64,000 bases of DNA from Terriglobia bacterium. Its GTDB lineage: Bacteria > Acidobacteriota > Terriglobia > Terriglobales > Acidobacteriaceae. The notes beneath the pieces are model-generated. The model saw only the letters and a list, made by a program, of their open reading frames with translations. It was not told the origin of the DNA and made no database searches. Position 1 is the stretch's first letter. Every line of letters begins with the position of its first letter. Of this stretch, positions 40,518 through 50,781 are shown in pieces. Location: NCBI GenBank assembly GCA_020073385.1, contig JAIQFH010000020.1, forward strand, positions 1 to 64,000. Reading direction: 5' to 3'. A program made the position numbers and the translations under genes.

Positions 40518-43500
40518 ATGCGAAATGGTCACAGGTTCGTCCTGATTTTCGCCGTCGTGTCGATGCTGTTACTCCCCAGTATGCTGCTAGCCGATGTCAC
40601 CGGCGCCATCCTTGGGGTAGTGCGCGATCCGTCGCAAGCCGTGGTCAAGGGAGCGCATATTCGGATCACCAACACGCAGACCAATCTCTCCCTGGAAACG
40701 GTTTCGGCCGATGACGGCTCCTATCGCTTTCTGGCCTTGCCTGTCGGGACCTACAAGGTGAACGCCACGATGACCGGTTTCCGGCAATACAACGCCACCG
40801 ACATCGTGCTGAAGGTGAACGACCAACTGCGATTAGATATCCAACTCACCGTCGGCAGTGTGAACGAGCAGATGACCATCGAGGCCAACGCCGTCCAGGT
40901 CGAAACCGAAAACACGCAACTGGGCGATGTGATCGACTCGAAAAAGATGCTGTCCCTGCCCTTGAACGGGCGCAGCTATATTGACCTTTTGGGATTGCAG
41001 GCCGGGGTGGCGCCCGATTCCGCGGGAACGATTGGCGGCGACCGTCCCATCTCGGGATACATTCAGAACGCGGGCAACATCTCGGTGAACGGCCAGCGCG
41101 AGACCGCGAACGCCTTTCTTGTGAACGGCGGCGACGTCAGCGAGGGACGCAACCTGGGCGCCGGCCTGGTGCCGAATCTTGATTCGGTCGAAGAATTCCG
41201 CCTCATCACTAACAGCTTCGACGCCGAATACGGAAAGTTCAGCGGCGCCGTGATGAATGCCATTACGAAGTCGGGAACAAACACCTTCCACGGGGATGTC
41301 TTCGAATTTCTGCGTAATGACGCGATGGATTCCGTTAGTTACTTCAACACTACCAAGTCTGAGCTCCGCCGCCACCAGTTCGGAGGCGTCGCGGGAGGAC
41401 CTTTCTGGAAGAACAAGCTGTTCTGGTTCACCGACTATCAGGGGACGAGGGAGATTAGGGGCGCGGAAACCGGCATCGTGAACCTTCCGAGCGTTGACCA
41501 GCTTCAGGGCAACTTTGGCCCCGAAGCATTGACCGGTACGGTCGATGGCGGTCCCGGTTCCGCCAGCAATTGTCCCGCGTCCGTCCAACCCTGTGTCGAC
41601 TGGCCAGCACGGCTTGGGCAGCGCTTGGGCTACACCGTGACCAGCGATGAGCCGTATTGGGTTACCGGCTGCAACACGCCCGCCGATGCTCAGGCTGGGA
41701 TGTGCGTTTTCCCCGGCGGCGTCATCCCGCCGAGTGCCTGGTCGCCGGCGGCGGTAGGAATTCTTCCGTACATTCCGACGCCCAATATAGACCCTGCGGC
41801 GGGTACATACTCGGATAATAGTCAGAAGACATGGATTCACGACAACAAGATTGGGGAGCGCGTCGACTTCAACAGCGGCAAGGCTGGCAATTGGTCGTTT
41901 TATTATCACTTCGACGATTCAACATTCTACAACTCCCTGCCCGAGGCAAGCGTACCGGGTTTTCCTTCGCTAACACCGACGCGAGCGCAGCAGTTCGTAA
42001 TGAGTAACACCAAGACCCTTGGACAAACCGCGGTCAACGAGGCGCGGGTGAGTTTCTTCCGCACCGCCACCCACTTGAACAAGCCGCAGGGTGGCCAGGC
42101 GTCGCTTGCCTCCCTCGGTTTTGTGACCGGTGCCGGTACCCTCGGGATCAACCCCGATGCCCTTCCCGGATTCGCGGAGTATGTGCCGCAGATGTACTTC
42201 AACAACTTCAGCCTCGGCATACCCTCTCTGGTCACCTTCCAGCCCAACAACACCTACATGGCATCCGACGGCTTTTCGAAGGTGCTGGGGAAGCATTCGT
42301 TGAAAATCGGGGGAGAGGCTCGCTATTTGCAGGTCAACGAGCGCAACCTGGCCAGCCCGGACGGGGCATTCGTCTTCGACGGCACCGTAACAGGCAACGA
42401 CTTCGCGGATTTCCTAATTGGGGCTCCGACCGGCGCAGGGGGCGGCTTCACGCAAGCGGCTTTGCAGTTGCTTGATTCGCGCACTCGCTACGGAGGCGCT
42501 TACGTACAAGACACATGGAAAGCAAGACCCAATCTGACTCTGAATCTCGGCCTGCGCTGGGAAGTCAGCATGCCTTGGTATGACACGCAGGGCAAGATCC
42601 AGACTTGGGTTCCGGGAAAACAGTCCGTAGTTTTTCCGAATTCCCCTACCGGCCTCGTATATCCGGGCGATCCAGGTATTCCCAAGACGCTTGCCCCGAC
42701 CAAATACAACAATTTCGGACCACGCGTCGGTCTCGCATATTCCCCTGATTTCCACGAGGGAGCATTGGGAAAAATCTTCGGCGGGCCGGGCAAGACCAGC
42801 ATTCGGGCAGCGTACGGCCTTTACTACACTTCCGTTGAAGATCTGAACCTGTTTTACGAAGTCGCTGATGCTCCGTTTGGCTTGTACTGGACTAGTCCCG
42901 GACCCGTTTTGTTTGAGGAGCCGTACCGAAATCGGCAGGACGGAACCACCAAGGACGAGGGACAACGCTTCCCATTCACTGTCCCGACTCCAGGAAGCCC
43001 GGCAAATAAGACTCTGGATTTCTCGGTTTATGAGCCGATGTCTTATTTCCCCGGATATGACATTCATAACAAGCTTGCCTATGCCGAGCATTTCAATTTT
43101 TCCATTGAGCGTGAGCTCAGCAAGTCCACCGTGCTGACGCTGGCGTACGTAGGCACGGAGGGTCACAGGCTTATCACTCAGATGGAGGCGAATCCGGGCG
43201 ATGCGGCTTTATGTATCCAACTCGCTGCTCAAGGAGCCGGCTGCGGACCTAATGGTGAGCAGGACACCTACACCCTTAATGGCTCCACGATTTACGGCAC
43301 CAGGGACACTCTTCTGAATCCGAACTACTGCCCCGGCGCGCAGACGCTGTGTTTTGGCTATGGCAACACATTCACGAAGCTAACTGCGAACTCGATCTAT
43401 CACGCCGGCGAATTCACACTGGAGCGCAAGGCCGGCGATGTGACATTGTTAGCCGCTTACACACTCGCCAAAGCTATAGACAATTCCTCAGGGTTCGGTG

Positions 43501-44210
43501 ACCTGGTCAATTTCGCTAACCCGAAGCTAAGCCGTGGCCTGTCATCGACTGATGTTCATCACAATTTCGTCATCAGCTATATCTGGGCTCTTCCGTTCGA
43601 TAAGGCCTTTCACGGCCTGCCCAAGCGACTGACTAAAGGTTGGCAGATCCAAGGCATTACCCGATTTGCAACGGGATTTCCAATCCAGATGGGTCAAGGG
43701 AATCCCATAGACGCCTCTCAAGCGAATGCCACTCAACTATGTCCGGGGTTGGCGATTCAGGACCCGACACTACAAGAGACGTGTCCGGGAGATGCCTCGC
43801 TTACTGGCAGTCCCTCCACCGATATGCCCAATCTCGTGGGTCCAATTCACAAACACAATCCTCGCGCAACTCCCGGCACGTGGACGTATTTCGACCAGAG
43901 CGCATTTACCGCAACGTCTTGCAATTTAAATTCCGATGGGGTTTTGATTGGTGCTGACTGCGGAAGTTTTGGAACGGCGAACCGACGATTCTTCCACGGC
44001 CCGGGCATCAACAACACTGACTTAGGAATACAAAAGATCATCCCGATCACGGAAGCGAAGTCTTTCGAGATTCGGGGTGAGTTCTTCAACATATTCAACC
44101 ACGCGCAATTTTATAATCCCAGCGGCGACATTAGCAGTGGCAACTTTGGAAACGTCACCAGCGCCCGTCCCATGCGCATCGGGCAGGTTAGCGCGAAGTT
44201 CATCTGGTGA
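40518..44210 (+). CDS. Oar-like TonB-dependent receptor
   Basis: A 1230-residue outer-membrane receptor of the acidobacterial Oar/TonB type. Signal peptide (FVLIFAVVSMLLLPSMLLAD), then a carboxypeptidase-regulatory-like beta-sandwich (about residues 28-110; GAILGVVRDPSQAVVKGAHI, DDGSYRFLALPVGTYKV), then the plug (about 120-250; SLPLNGRSYIDLLGLQ, SVEEFRLITNSFDAEYGKFS, GAVMNAITKSGTNTFHGDVF), then a beta-barrel ending in GQVSAKFIW with the C-terminal aromatic. No clear TonB box. Probably imports the oligosaccharide or conjugate that the island breaks down (inference from position). Own promoter at 40343. Confidence 0.93.
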   Translation: MRNGHRFVLIFAVVSMLLLPSMLLADVTGAILGVVRDPSQAVVKGAHIRITNTQTNLSLETVSADDGSYRFLALPVGTYKVNATMTGFRQYNATDIVLKVNDQLRLDIQLTVGSVNEQMTIEANAVQVETENTQLGDVIDSKKMLSLPLNGRSYIDLLGLQAGVAPDSAGTIGGDRPISGYIQNAGNISVNGQRETANAFLVNGGDVSEGRNLGAGLVPNLDSVEEFRLITNSFDAEYGKFSGAVMNAITKSGTNTFHGDVFEFLRNDAMDSVSYFNTTKSELRRHQFGGVAGGPFWKNKLFWFTDYQGTREIRGAETGIVNLPSVDQLQGNFGPEALTGTVDGGPGSASNCPASVQPCVDWPARLGQRLGYTVTSDEPYWVTGCNTPADAQAGMCVFPGGVIPPSAWSPAAVGILPYIPTPNIDPAAGTYSDNSQKTWIHDNKIGERVDFNSGKAGNWSFYYHFDDSTFYNSLPEASVPGFPSLTPTRAQQFVMSNTKTLGQTAVNEARVSFFRTATHLNKPQGGQASLASLGFVTGAGTLGINPDALPGFAEYVPQMYFNNFSLGIPSLVTFQPNNTYMASDGFSKVLGKHSLKIGGEARYLQVNERNLASPDGAFVFDGTVTGNDFADFLIGAPTGAGGGFTQAALQLLDSRTRYGGAYVQDTWKARPNLTLNLGLRWEVSMPWYDTQGKIQTWVPGKQSVVFPNSPTGLVYPGDPGIPKTLAPTKYNNFGPRVGLAYSPDFHEGALGKIFGGPGKTSIRAAYGLYYTSVEDLNLFYEVADAPFGLYWTSPGPVLFEEPYRNRQDGTTKDEGQRFPFTVPTPGSPANKTLDFSVYEPMSYFPGYDIHNKLAYAEHFNFSIERELSKSTVLTLAYVGTEGHRLITQMEANPGDAALCIQLAAQGAGCGPNGEQDTYTLNGSTIYGTRDTLLNPNYCPGAQTLCFGYGNTFTKLTANSIYHAGEFTLERKAGDVTLLAAYTLAKAIDNSSGFGDLVNFANPKLSRGLSSTDVHHNFVISYIWALPFDKAFHGLPKRLTKGWQIQGITRFATGFPIQMGQGNPIDASQANATQLCPGLAIQDPTLQETCPGDASLTGSPSTDMPNLVGPIHKHNPRATPGTWTYFDQSAFTATSCNLNSDGVLIGADCGSFGTANRRFFHGPGINNTDLGIQKIIPITEAKSFEIRGEFFNIFNHAQFYNPSGDISSGNFGNVTSARPMRIGQVSAKFIW

Positions 44211-44285
44211 GTTGACAGCGAGACCGCTGGAAAAGGGACGGCAGCCCGCCAAGCCGTCCCTTTCCATTTGGGATAAATTGTAAGG

Positions 44286-45971
44286 ATGCGGCGCTTTCCG
44301 ACGACCCGCACGAGTAGCACAGAGATACGTCAGCCGCTGGCCCGGCCTTGGGTCGTGGCCCTTTGTCTCTTTGCCTGCATTCATCCTACGCATATCCGGG
44401 CGCAGACTGCGGACACCTATCGCCAACGTGCAACCGATCTCTCCCAGGCCGGGTCTTGGGATGACGCCATCACGAACTACCGCAAGGCACTCGATCTCGA
44501 GCCCAACGACGCGGTCACGCACTACAACCTCGCGTTGGCGCTGAAGTACAAGGGAAACGGCCGCGAGGCCCTGAAAGAATTTCAAGCGGCAATCAATCTC
44601 AGACCGAAATGGGCCGAGGCTCATTACGGATTGGGCGCAACCTGGTACGACCTGCAAAATCAATCTGAGGCGGTCAGCGAACTCCGCACTGCCGAGTCGC
44701 TCGATCCCGCCCATGCCGCCACGCATCGCTTGCTGGCCCGAATCTACTCCCAGCAGAACAATCTCGCCGATGCCGAACACGAACTGAAGCGGGCGCTTCA
44801 ATTGAAGCCCTCGGCTGACCTCCACTTGGAACTTGGTGTCGTCGAAGGACAACTAGGCAATCTGACTGAAGCCGCGGCCCAGTTTCGTCGCGCGATCCAA
44901 CTCGATCCAAAAGTAGCAGCCGCCCACCTCATGCTAGGAATCGTTCTGCGTCGTCAGGCAGACCACAAGGGCGCGCTCGGTCAATTTCGCACGGCCGTAA
45001 CGCTCACTCCGAATGATGCCGACGCTCAGTACAACCTCGGTCGCGAATTGAAGGCTGACGGCGATGCGCCGGGCGCTATCGCCGCCTTTCGTCGCGCGAT
45101 CGAACTTAGACCCGACTTCGAGCAAGCGCATTACAGTCTCGCCCTCGCCTTGCGCAGCCAGGGAGACGCTGGCAGTGCCAAGAAAGAATTGGATGAGCTC
45201 TCAGGACTGCATGAATTTCGTTCCCGCCTGGCGCAATCAAAGCTCTTGATCCTGCAAGGCGTAGATGCCTTGAAGAAACAGAAATTCGACGACGCCCTTG
45301 CGCTGTTCCAGAAGTCCGCAGAGCAATCCCCCGAACTCCCAACCAGCTTCTACTACCTAGGCGTCACCTGGGAGGGCAAGAACGACCTGGCGCGAGCCAG
45401 AGAAAACTATGAAAAGGCGCTTGCACTCAAGCCGGACTACGCGCAAGCGCACGCCAGCCTTGGATTGCTCCTTTGGAAGTCAGGCGATCAAACGAAGGGT
45501 CTAGAGGAGCTTCAGCACGCCGTGATGTCCGATCCCGATCTGGCCGAGGCGCACTACAACCTCGGGGTCGCACTGGCACAGCTGCAACGCTTGCCAGAAG
45601 CCATTCGCGAGTTGAGGGACGCTGCCAGCCTCGATCCTCACAATATCGACGCGCGAGTGCAACTGGGCTTGGTCCTGAGCCAGAACAACGATACCGCGGC
45701 GGCCATCAATATCTTTCGCGATCTCATCCGGCAGAATCCAGAATTTCCCGAAGGACACAACAATCTCGGACTCGTGCTGCTGCAGTCAGGGAATGCCCAG
45801 AAGGCAGAGATGCAGTTCAGAGAGGCAACGCGGCTGAAACCAGGCTACGCCGAGGCGCATTACAACCTCGCCCTGGCGCTTCGTCAGGAAGGCAAGAAAG
45901 TGGACTCGCAACAGGAATTCGAAAGGGCTTATCAGCTCGCCCCCGAGTTAAGGAATCTTCCCCTTCCGTGA
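44286..45971 (+). CDS. Secreted TPR-repeat protein
   Basis: A 561-residue exported protein with a signal segment near residues 20-40 and about 14 tandem tetratricopeptide repeats filling the rest, for example GSWDDAITNYRKALDLEPND, YDLQNQSEAVSELRTAESLD and GNAQKAEMQFREATRLKPGY, ending in ELAPELRNLPLP. TPR solenoids act as protein-binding scaffolds. It follows the TonB receptor by 75 bp on the same strand and could serve its complex. No catalytic motif. Confidence 0.9.
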   Translation: MRRFPTTRTSSTEIRQPLARPWVVALCLFACIHPTHIRAQTADTYRQRATDLSQAGSWDDAITNYRKALDLEPNDAVTHYNLALALKYKGNGREALKEFQAAINLRPKWAEAHYGLGATWYDLQNQSEAVSELRTAESLDPAHAATHRLLARIYSQQNNLADAEHELKRALQLKPSADLHLELGVVEGQLGNLTEAAAQFRRAIQLDPKVAAAHLMLGIVLRRQADHKGALGQFRTAVTLTPNDADAQYNLGRELKADGDAPGAIAAFRRAIELRPDFEQAHYSLALALRSQGDAGSAKKELDELSGLHEFRSRLAQSKLLILQGVDALKKQKFDDALALFQKSAEQSPELPTSFYYLGVTWEGKNDLARARENYEKALALKPDYAQAHASLGLLLWKSGDQTKGLEELQHAVMSDPDLAEAHYNLGVALAQLQRLPEAIRELRDAASLDPHNIDARVQLGLVLSQNNDTAAAINIFRDLIRQNPEFPEGHNNLGLVLLQSGNAQKAEMQFREATRLKPGYAEAHYNLALALRQEGKKVDSQQEFERAYQLAPELRNLPLP

Positions 45972-46099
45972 ACTTACCGGGCAGATGCGACCACTCCGGA
46001 TTCGCGTGCATTCGCATCAGCGAATCAGAATCTTGCCGGGCAGGCCACTTTCAGACAAATTAGAGTCCTCATTCGAAAAAGCTAGCGCCTAGCCACTCC

Positions 46100-46291
46100 T
46101 CAAACTGCCCGAAGTCCGCACTTCTTCAGAAAATACATTGCGGGGCACCAGTTGGTGATTCCTGACTGAAACAAGTTCAGTCCGACGAAAGCCGTGAACA
46201 GATACCAGTACGGACTCACCCAATATCCCAAGGCTAGCGAGAGCAGGATGAACGTTCCCGCCATCAATCGAAGACCGCGTTCTACCGTCAT
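46100..46291 (-). CDS. DUF2892 inner-membrane protein (YgaP-like)
   Basis: A 63-residue protein of the DUF2892 type: a basic start (MTVERGLRLMAGTFILLSLA), two short hydrophobic helices, and the conserved GLNLFQSGITNWCPAMYFLK with its single Cys. Such proteins often accompany rhodanese or RND genes. GGAGG lies 8 bp before the ATG, 32 bp after the RND gene stop, so it is the last gene of the OsmC-TolC-MFP-RND run. Confidence 0.85.
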   Translation of the reverse strand: MTVERGLRLMAGTFILLSLALGYWVSPYWYLFTAFVGLNLFQSGITNWCPAMYFLKKCGLRAV

Positions 46292-46323
46292 TTGTATTCC
46301 TCCAAACGTTGAATTGTTAGCCT

Positions 46324-49300
46324 CTAAGAAACCGAGCATTCGGGTGTTTCGCACTCGGCGACGTTTTCCGGTGCACGAATATGAACCGAGGGACTCGGCT
46401 GATTCCCTTTCTGCGACATGTAGTAAAGGACCGGCACCGCCATCCGCGACAAAACTGTGGAGGCCACTTCGCCGGCCATCAGCGATAACGCCAGGCCCTG
46501 AAATATCGGGTCGAAAAGAATCACGCTTGCCCCCACAACCACGGCGGCCGCCGTCAAAAGCATGGGCCGGAAACGAACCGCACCAGCGTCAACAACTGCT
46601 TCCTCGAGCGACATGCCCTGCATGCGGCGCAGTTCAATGAAATCCACCAGGATGATCGAATTGCGCACAATAATCCCGGCTCCAGCAATGAATCCGATCA
46701 TCGACGTGGCAGTGAAGAAGGCGCCCACTATGGTGTGAGCCGGCAGAATCCCGACCAGCGTCAGCGGAATCGGGGCCATGATTACCAGCGGCGTCTTGAA
46801 ACTCTTGAACCATCCCACCACGAGTACATAAATAAGGACGAGCACGGCAGCAAATGCCAGGCCGAGGTCGCGAAATACTTCCACAGTAATGTGCCATTCG
46901 CCATCCCACTTCATGGAGTAGCGGTCGGTGCGTTCGGGCATCGTGGTGCCCTTGTATTGCTTGACCGCGTAACCCTCAGGCAGCTTGATCTTGTCGATCG
47001 CCTCGCTCATCTTTCCGATTGCATAGACGGGGCTTTCTTCTTCTCCGGCGACGTCTCCGGTCACGTAGACCACGGGCTGCAGATTTTTGCGATATACGCC
47101 CGTATCGATCGTGGTCTGATCCAGGCTGGTAAGTTCCTGCAGCGCGATCTGACCACCGGAAGGCGTCGGGAGCTTGAGATTCTCCAAATCCTGAATGCTG
47201 GAACGATCTGCGCGCGACAACCGGACATGGATCGGGACGTCTTCCCGCGAGCTTGGATCATGCAGCAGTCCGGCATCGGCTCCACCCACGCCGATCTGCA
47301 AGGTTCGCGTCACATCGGCAACCGAAATTCCGTGCAGAGAGGCTTTGTCGAGATCCACTTTCAGGTCGTACTTCGTCTGCGGATCTTCGACGTACCAGTC
47401 CACGTCCACCACACCCTTGGTCTGCTGGAAGACCTGCTTAATCTGACTGGCGAGTTGAATCTGGCCTTTGTAGTCGGGGCCGTAAACCTCTGCGACGAGT
47501 GTCTGGAGAACAGGAGGGCCGGGCGGCACTTCGGCCACCTTGATGCGCGCCGCGAACGGTACACCGAGCTTCACCAGTTCCGGTCGCAGGCGGCGGGCGA
47601 TTTCGTGGCTCTGCGCTTTGCGATCGTGTCGCGAAAGCAGATTCACTTGAATGTCTGCCTGATTCGGCTGCCGGCGGAGAAAATAATGGCGTACCAGTCC
47701 ATTAAAGTTATAGGGACCAGACGTGCCGGCATAGATCTGGTAGTTCGTGACCTCGGGCTGCTGGGCCAGATATTGGCCCAAGGTCTGTGCCACTCGCGTC
47801 GTCTGCTCCAGCGGCGTTCCGTCGGGCATATCAACCATGACCTGGAATTCGCTCTTGTTATCGAAGGGCAGCATTTTCACGCGTACCCACTTGAGTGGGA
47901 CGAAAGCTACTGCGGCCAATAAGAGGACAACAACCCCGCCCAGGAAGAACCAGCGTGTCTTCGTATTGAGGATGAGCGGGTTCATGATCCGGCGATAGAG
48001 CCGCGTCGTCCAGCCTTCGGCTTCATGATGCCCGTGTCCGTTATCACCGGCGTAGTGGCGCAGGAGCCGCAGCGCCGCCCAGGGGGAAACCACGAAGGCG
48101 ACGATCAGCGAGAACACCATCGCCGCCGAAGCGCCGACCGGAATCGGCCGCATGTACGGACCCATAAGTCCGCGCACAAAGGCCATGGGCAGAATCGCCG
48201 CGATTACAGCAAAGGTGGCGAGGATCGTGGGATTGCCCACCTCATCTACGGCTTCCACTGCCACGTCCACTAAAGAACGTCCGCGGCTTCCCGGCAGACG
48301 GAAATGGCGAACGATATTTTCGACGACAACGATCGCGTCATCGACGAGGATGCCGATGGAAAAGATCAGAGCGAACAGCGTGACCCGATTCAGTGTGTAT
48401 CCAAAGACGTAGAAGATCGCCAGAGTCAGAGCCAGGGTGACGGGGACGGCTAATAGAACGACGCCTGATTCGCGCCATCCCAGCGCCAACGCAATCAGCA
48501 GAGTGACCGATAGAGTCGCAATGAGCAGGTGCTTTAGAAGCTCGTCAGACTTGTCCTTGGCCGTCTCGCCGTAGTTACGGGTTACGGTGACGGTCAGGTC
48601 TTGCGGCAGCATGTAGCCGCGCAGTGCGTTGACTTTGCCCAGGACATTCTCCGCAATAACGCTCGCATTGGTGCCCTTGCGTTTGGCCAGCGTTATGGTT
48701 ACCGCTGGATACTCAGGATTCGCCGCCTGACCGCTTGTTCCCTTGGCATTGGCGAACAGAACATAGTTCTCAGGCTCGGCGGGACCGTCCTCGAGTTTTT
48801 CGACCACATCGCGCAGATAGACCGGACGCCCTGCGTGGACTCCGAGAACAACCTGCTTCAAATCTTCGGCTCGAGTGAAGAAGAGTCCCGCTTCCACCTG
48901 GAATTCGTGATTGTCACGGGCAAAGCTGCCGGCTTGTCCCCTGGTATTCGCATTCTGCAGCTGAGCGACTACTGCTCCGGGCGTGAGGCCATAAGCTGCG
49001 AGCCTCTGAGTGTCGAGCACCACGCGCACTTGCCGAGGCTGCCCGCCGATGATCGCTGTTTCGGAGATGTCATCCAGCTTCTTGAGTGAGTTCTCCAACT
49101 CGCCCGCGACGCGGCGCAAGCGGTAAGAATCGTAATTCTTGCCCCACAGAGTCAGGGCCATGATTGGGACGTTGTCGATCGAACGAACCTTAATTAACGG
49201 TTGCGACACGCCCGGAGGAATGCGATCGAAGTTGGAGTAGAGCTTGTTGTACGTCTGGATGATCGCGTCTTCTTCTTTTGTACCCACGTAGAAGCGCACA

Positions 49301-49626
49301 ATCAGCATGCTCATGCCGGGATGGCTGATGGAGTATATGTATTCGACTCCCGGGACTTCCCTGAGCAACTTCTCCATCGGCAGGCTGACGCGCTGGGCTA
49401 CTTCCTGCGCCGACGCTCCGGGCATTTGTACAAATACATCGAGCATGGGAACCACAATCTGCGGCTCTTCCTCGCGAGGGGTTTGCAGAATGGCGAAGGC
49501 ACCGAGCAACAAAGCAGCAACGATGACGAGCGGAGTCAGCTTGGAATCGATAAAGGCATGCGCAACTTCTCCTGCCAGCCGCAGAGCGGAGCGCGTGGCA
49601 GTATGCGAGTTCTTCTGGTCACTCAT
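46324..49626 (-). CDS. RND efflux transporter, permease subunit
   Basis: A 1100-residue proton-driven RND pump with twelve membrane helices, periplasmic porter and docking loops, in the AcrB/CzcA superfamily. The proton-relay pair lies in helix 4: [20 protein letters not shown] near residue 425. The N-terminal helix is followed by [20 protein letters not shown]. The first loop lacks a clear metal triad so the substrate is uncertain; the arrangement (permease last, TolC first) is common in Acidobacteria. It ends close to a DUF2892 gene and is 10 bp downstream of the adaptor gene. Confidence 0.93.
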   Translation of the reverse strand: MSDQKNSHTATRSALRLAGEVAHAFIDSKLTPLVIVAALLLGAFAILQTPREEEPQIVVPMLDVFVQMPGASAQEVAQRVSLPMEKLLREVPGVEYIYSISHPGMSMLIVRFYVGTKEEDAIIQTYNKLYSNFDRIPPGVSQPLIKVRSIDNVPIMALTLWGKNYDSYRLRRVAGELENSLKKLDDISETAIIGGQPRQVRVVLDTQRLAAYGLTPGAVVAQLQNANTRGQAGSFARDNHEFQVEAGLFFTRAEDLKQVVLGVHAGRPVYLRDVVEKLEDGPAEPENYVLFANAKGTSGQAANPEYPAVTITLAKRKGTNASVIAENVLGKVNALRGYMLPQDLTVTVTRNYGETAKDKSDELLKHLLIATLSVTLLIALALGWRESGVVLLAVPVTLALTLAIFYVFGYTLNRVTLFALIFSIGILVDDAIVVVENIVRHFRLPGSRGRSLVDVAVEAVDEVGNPTILATFAVIAAILPMAFVRGLMGPYMRPIPVGASAAMVFSLIVAFVVSPWAALRLLRHYAGDNGHGHHEAEGWTTRLYRRIMNPLILNTKTRWFFLGGVVVLLLAAVAFVPLKWVRVKMLPFDNKSEFQVMVDMPDGTPLEQTTRVAQTLGQYLAQQPEVTNYQIYAGTSGPYNFNGLVRHYFLRRQPNQADIQVNLLSRHDRKAQSHEIARRLRPELVKLGVPFAARIKVAEVPPGPPVLQTLVAEVYGPDYKGQIQLASQIKQVFQQTKGVVDVDWYVEDPQTKYDLKVDLDKASLHGISVADVTRTLQIGVGGADAGLLHDPSSREDVPIHVRLSRADRSSIQDLENLKLPTPSGGQIALQELTSLDQTTIDTGVYRKNLQPVVYVTGDVAGEEESPVYAIGKMSEAIDKIKLPEGYAVKQYKGTTMPERTDRYSMKWDGEWHITVEVFRDLGLAFAAVLVLIYVLVVGWFKSFKTPLVIMAPIPLTLVGILPAHTIVGAFFTATSMIGFIAGAGIIVRNSIILVDFIELRRMQGMSLEEAVVDAGAVRFRPMLLTAAAVVVGASVILFDPIFQGLALSLMAGEVASTVLSRMAVPVLYYMSQKGNQPSPSVHIRAPENVAECETPECSVS

Positions 49627-49635
49627 TCCTGACTC

Positions 49636-50781
49636 CTAACGAGCCTCGATCTTCTTGCCGCTGAGTTCACGGTTGCTGGGATCGGCAACGAGGGTTTCGC
49701 CTGCCTGCAACCCTGCCAGCACCTCCACCTGTCCCGCCGATGGCCTGCCGAGAGTGATGTAGCGCAGGCCAGCGACCTTGTTCTGGTCAAGGACATAGAT
49801 CCCTTGGAGTTGTCCGCGCTCCACCACGGCGGTGCGCGGGATCAGGAGAGCCGATCGCTCCCCGCGCGCGAACTGCGCGCGGCCAAAGAGTCCTGAACGG
49901 AGCGAAGGATCGGATGGCAGTTCGACCTTCACCACAAAGCTGTGGCTCGCCGGATCGGCGGCTGGAACGATTTCGACCACTTTGCCTTTGAGTTGACGAT
50001 TGCCCAGGGCATCGACGAGCACGGGAACCTGCTGACCTTGGCGAACATACTGCAGGTCCGATTCATTCACGCTGGCTTCGAGGCGATGGCGCCGCAGATC
50101 CTCGACGGTAAAGATCGGCATGCCGGGATTGGCCAGCGTGCCGACGTCGGCCTTCTTCTCGGTGATGACGCCATCAAAGGGCGCCACGATGTGGGTATAA
50201 CTGAGCGCCGTGTGCGCCTGCTGGAGCACAGCTTTGGCCTGCGCCTGACCCGCATGGGCCATTTCGCGGCGCGCCTGGGCCGCCTGATACCGCGCCTTGA
50301 TCTCGTCGAATTCCTGTGGGCTGACAGACTTCCTGTCGTAGAGCGTCTGATATCGCTTGAAGGTCGCTTCCGCAAGCGCAAAATCAGATTCAGATGCAGT
50401 ACTCTCCTGTTGCGCCACTAACTCGCCCGCAGTGGCGCGGTCGAGAGCAGCGCGCGGCTGAGCTTCATCGATTACGGCCAGCACCTGGCCTCGCCGAACG
50501 CGGTCGCCTTCACGCACGCGGATCTCGACGATGTTGCCCATCATCTGGGCGGCGAGTTGGCTGGTCTCGGCCGCGCGGAGTGTTCCCACGGCTTCCACGA
50601 CATCGGGAACAACCACCGCCTGTGCGGAGACGACGGAGACGTTGCTCACCGTTTCCGGCGCGGCGCTGACCGTTTCACGCTCGCTGGAGCAGCCGAGCAA
50701 GTTAAGAAACAGAAGTATGGCCGCCGTGCCCAAGGCGATTTTCACGAGAGCTTTCAGTTTTGAAGCGAGAATCCAATTCAT
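49636..50781 (-). CDS. RND periplasmic adaptor (membrane fusion protein)
   Basis: A 381-residue lipoprotein adaptor linking the permease to the outer-membrane channel. Lipobox LLGC at about residue 31. Domains: lipoyl half (VVPDVVEAVGTLRAAETSQL, MMGNIVEIRVREGDRVRRGQ), a helical hairpin (about residues 105-180), second lipoyl half (ALSYTHIVAPFDGVITEKKA), then beta-barrel and membrane-proximal parts (LFGRAQFARGERSALLIPRT). The start overlaps the TolC stop by 4 bp, so they are coupled. Confidence 0.93.
   Translation of the reverse strand: MNWILASKLKALVKIALGTAAILLFLNLLGCSSERETVSAAPETVSNVSVVSAQAVVVPDVVEAVGTLRAAETSQLAAQMMGNIVEIRVREGDRVRRGQVLAVIDEAQPRAALDRATAGELVAQQESTASESDFALAEATFKRYQTLYDRKSVSPQEFDEIKARYQAAQARREMAHAGQAQAKAVLQQAHTALSYTHIVAPFDGVITEKKADVGTLANPGMPIFTVEDLRRHRLEASVNESDLQYVRQGQQVPVLVDALGNRQLKGKVVEIVPAADPASHSFVVKVELPSDPSLRSGLFGRAQFARGERSALLIPRTAVVERGQLQGIYVLDQNKVAGLRYITLGRPSAGQVEVLAGLQAGETLVADPSNRELSGKKIEAR

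Noticed and set aside
40833-41909. A 358-codon minus-strand frame inside the TonB receptor gene
   Set aside because: The plus strand has a full receptor with all expected blocks; the opposite frame lacks any domain.
46735-47922. A 395-codon plus-strand frame inside the RND permease gene
   Set aside because: Antisense to an intact pump gene; no start site or motif.
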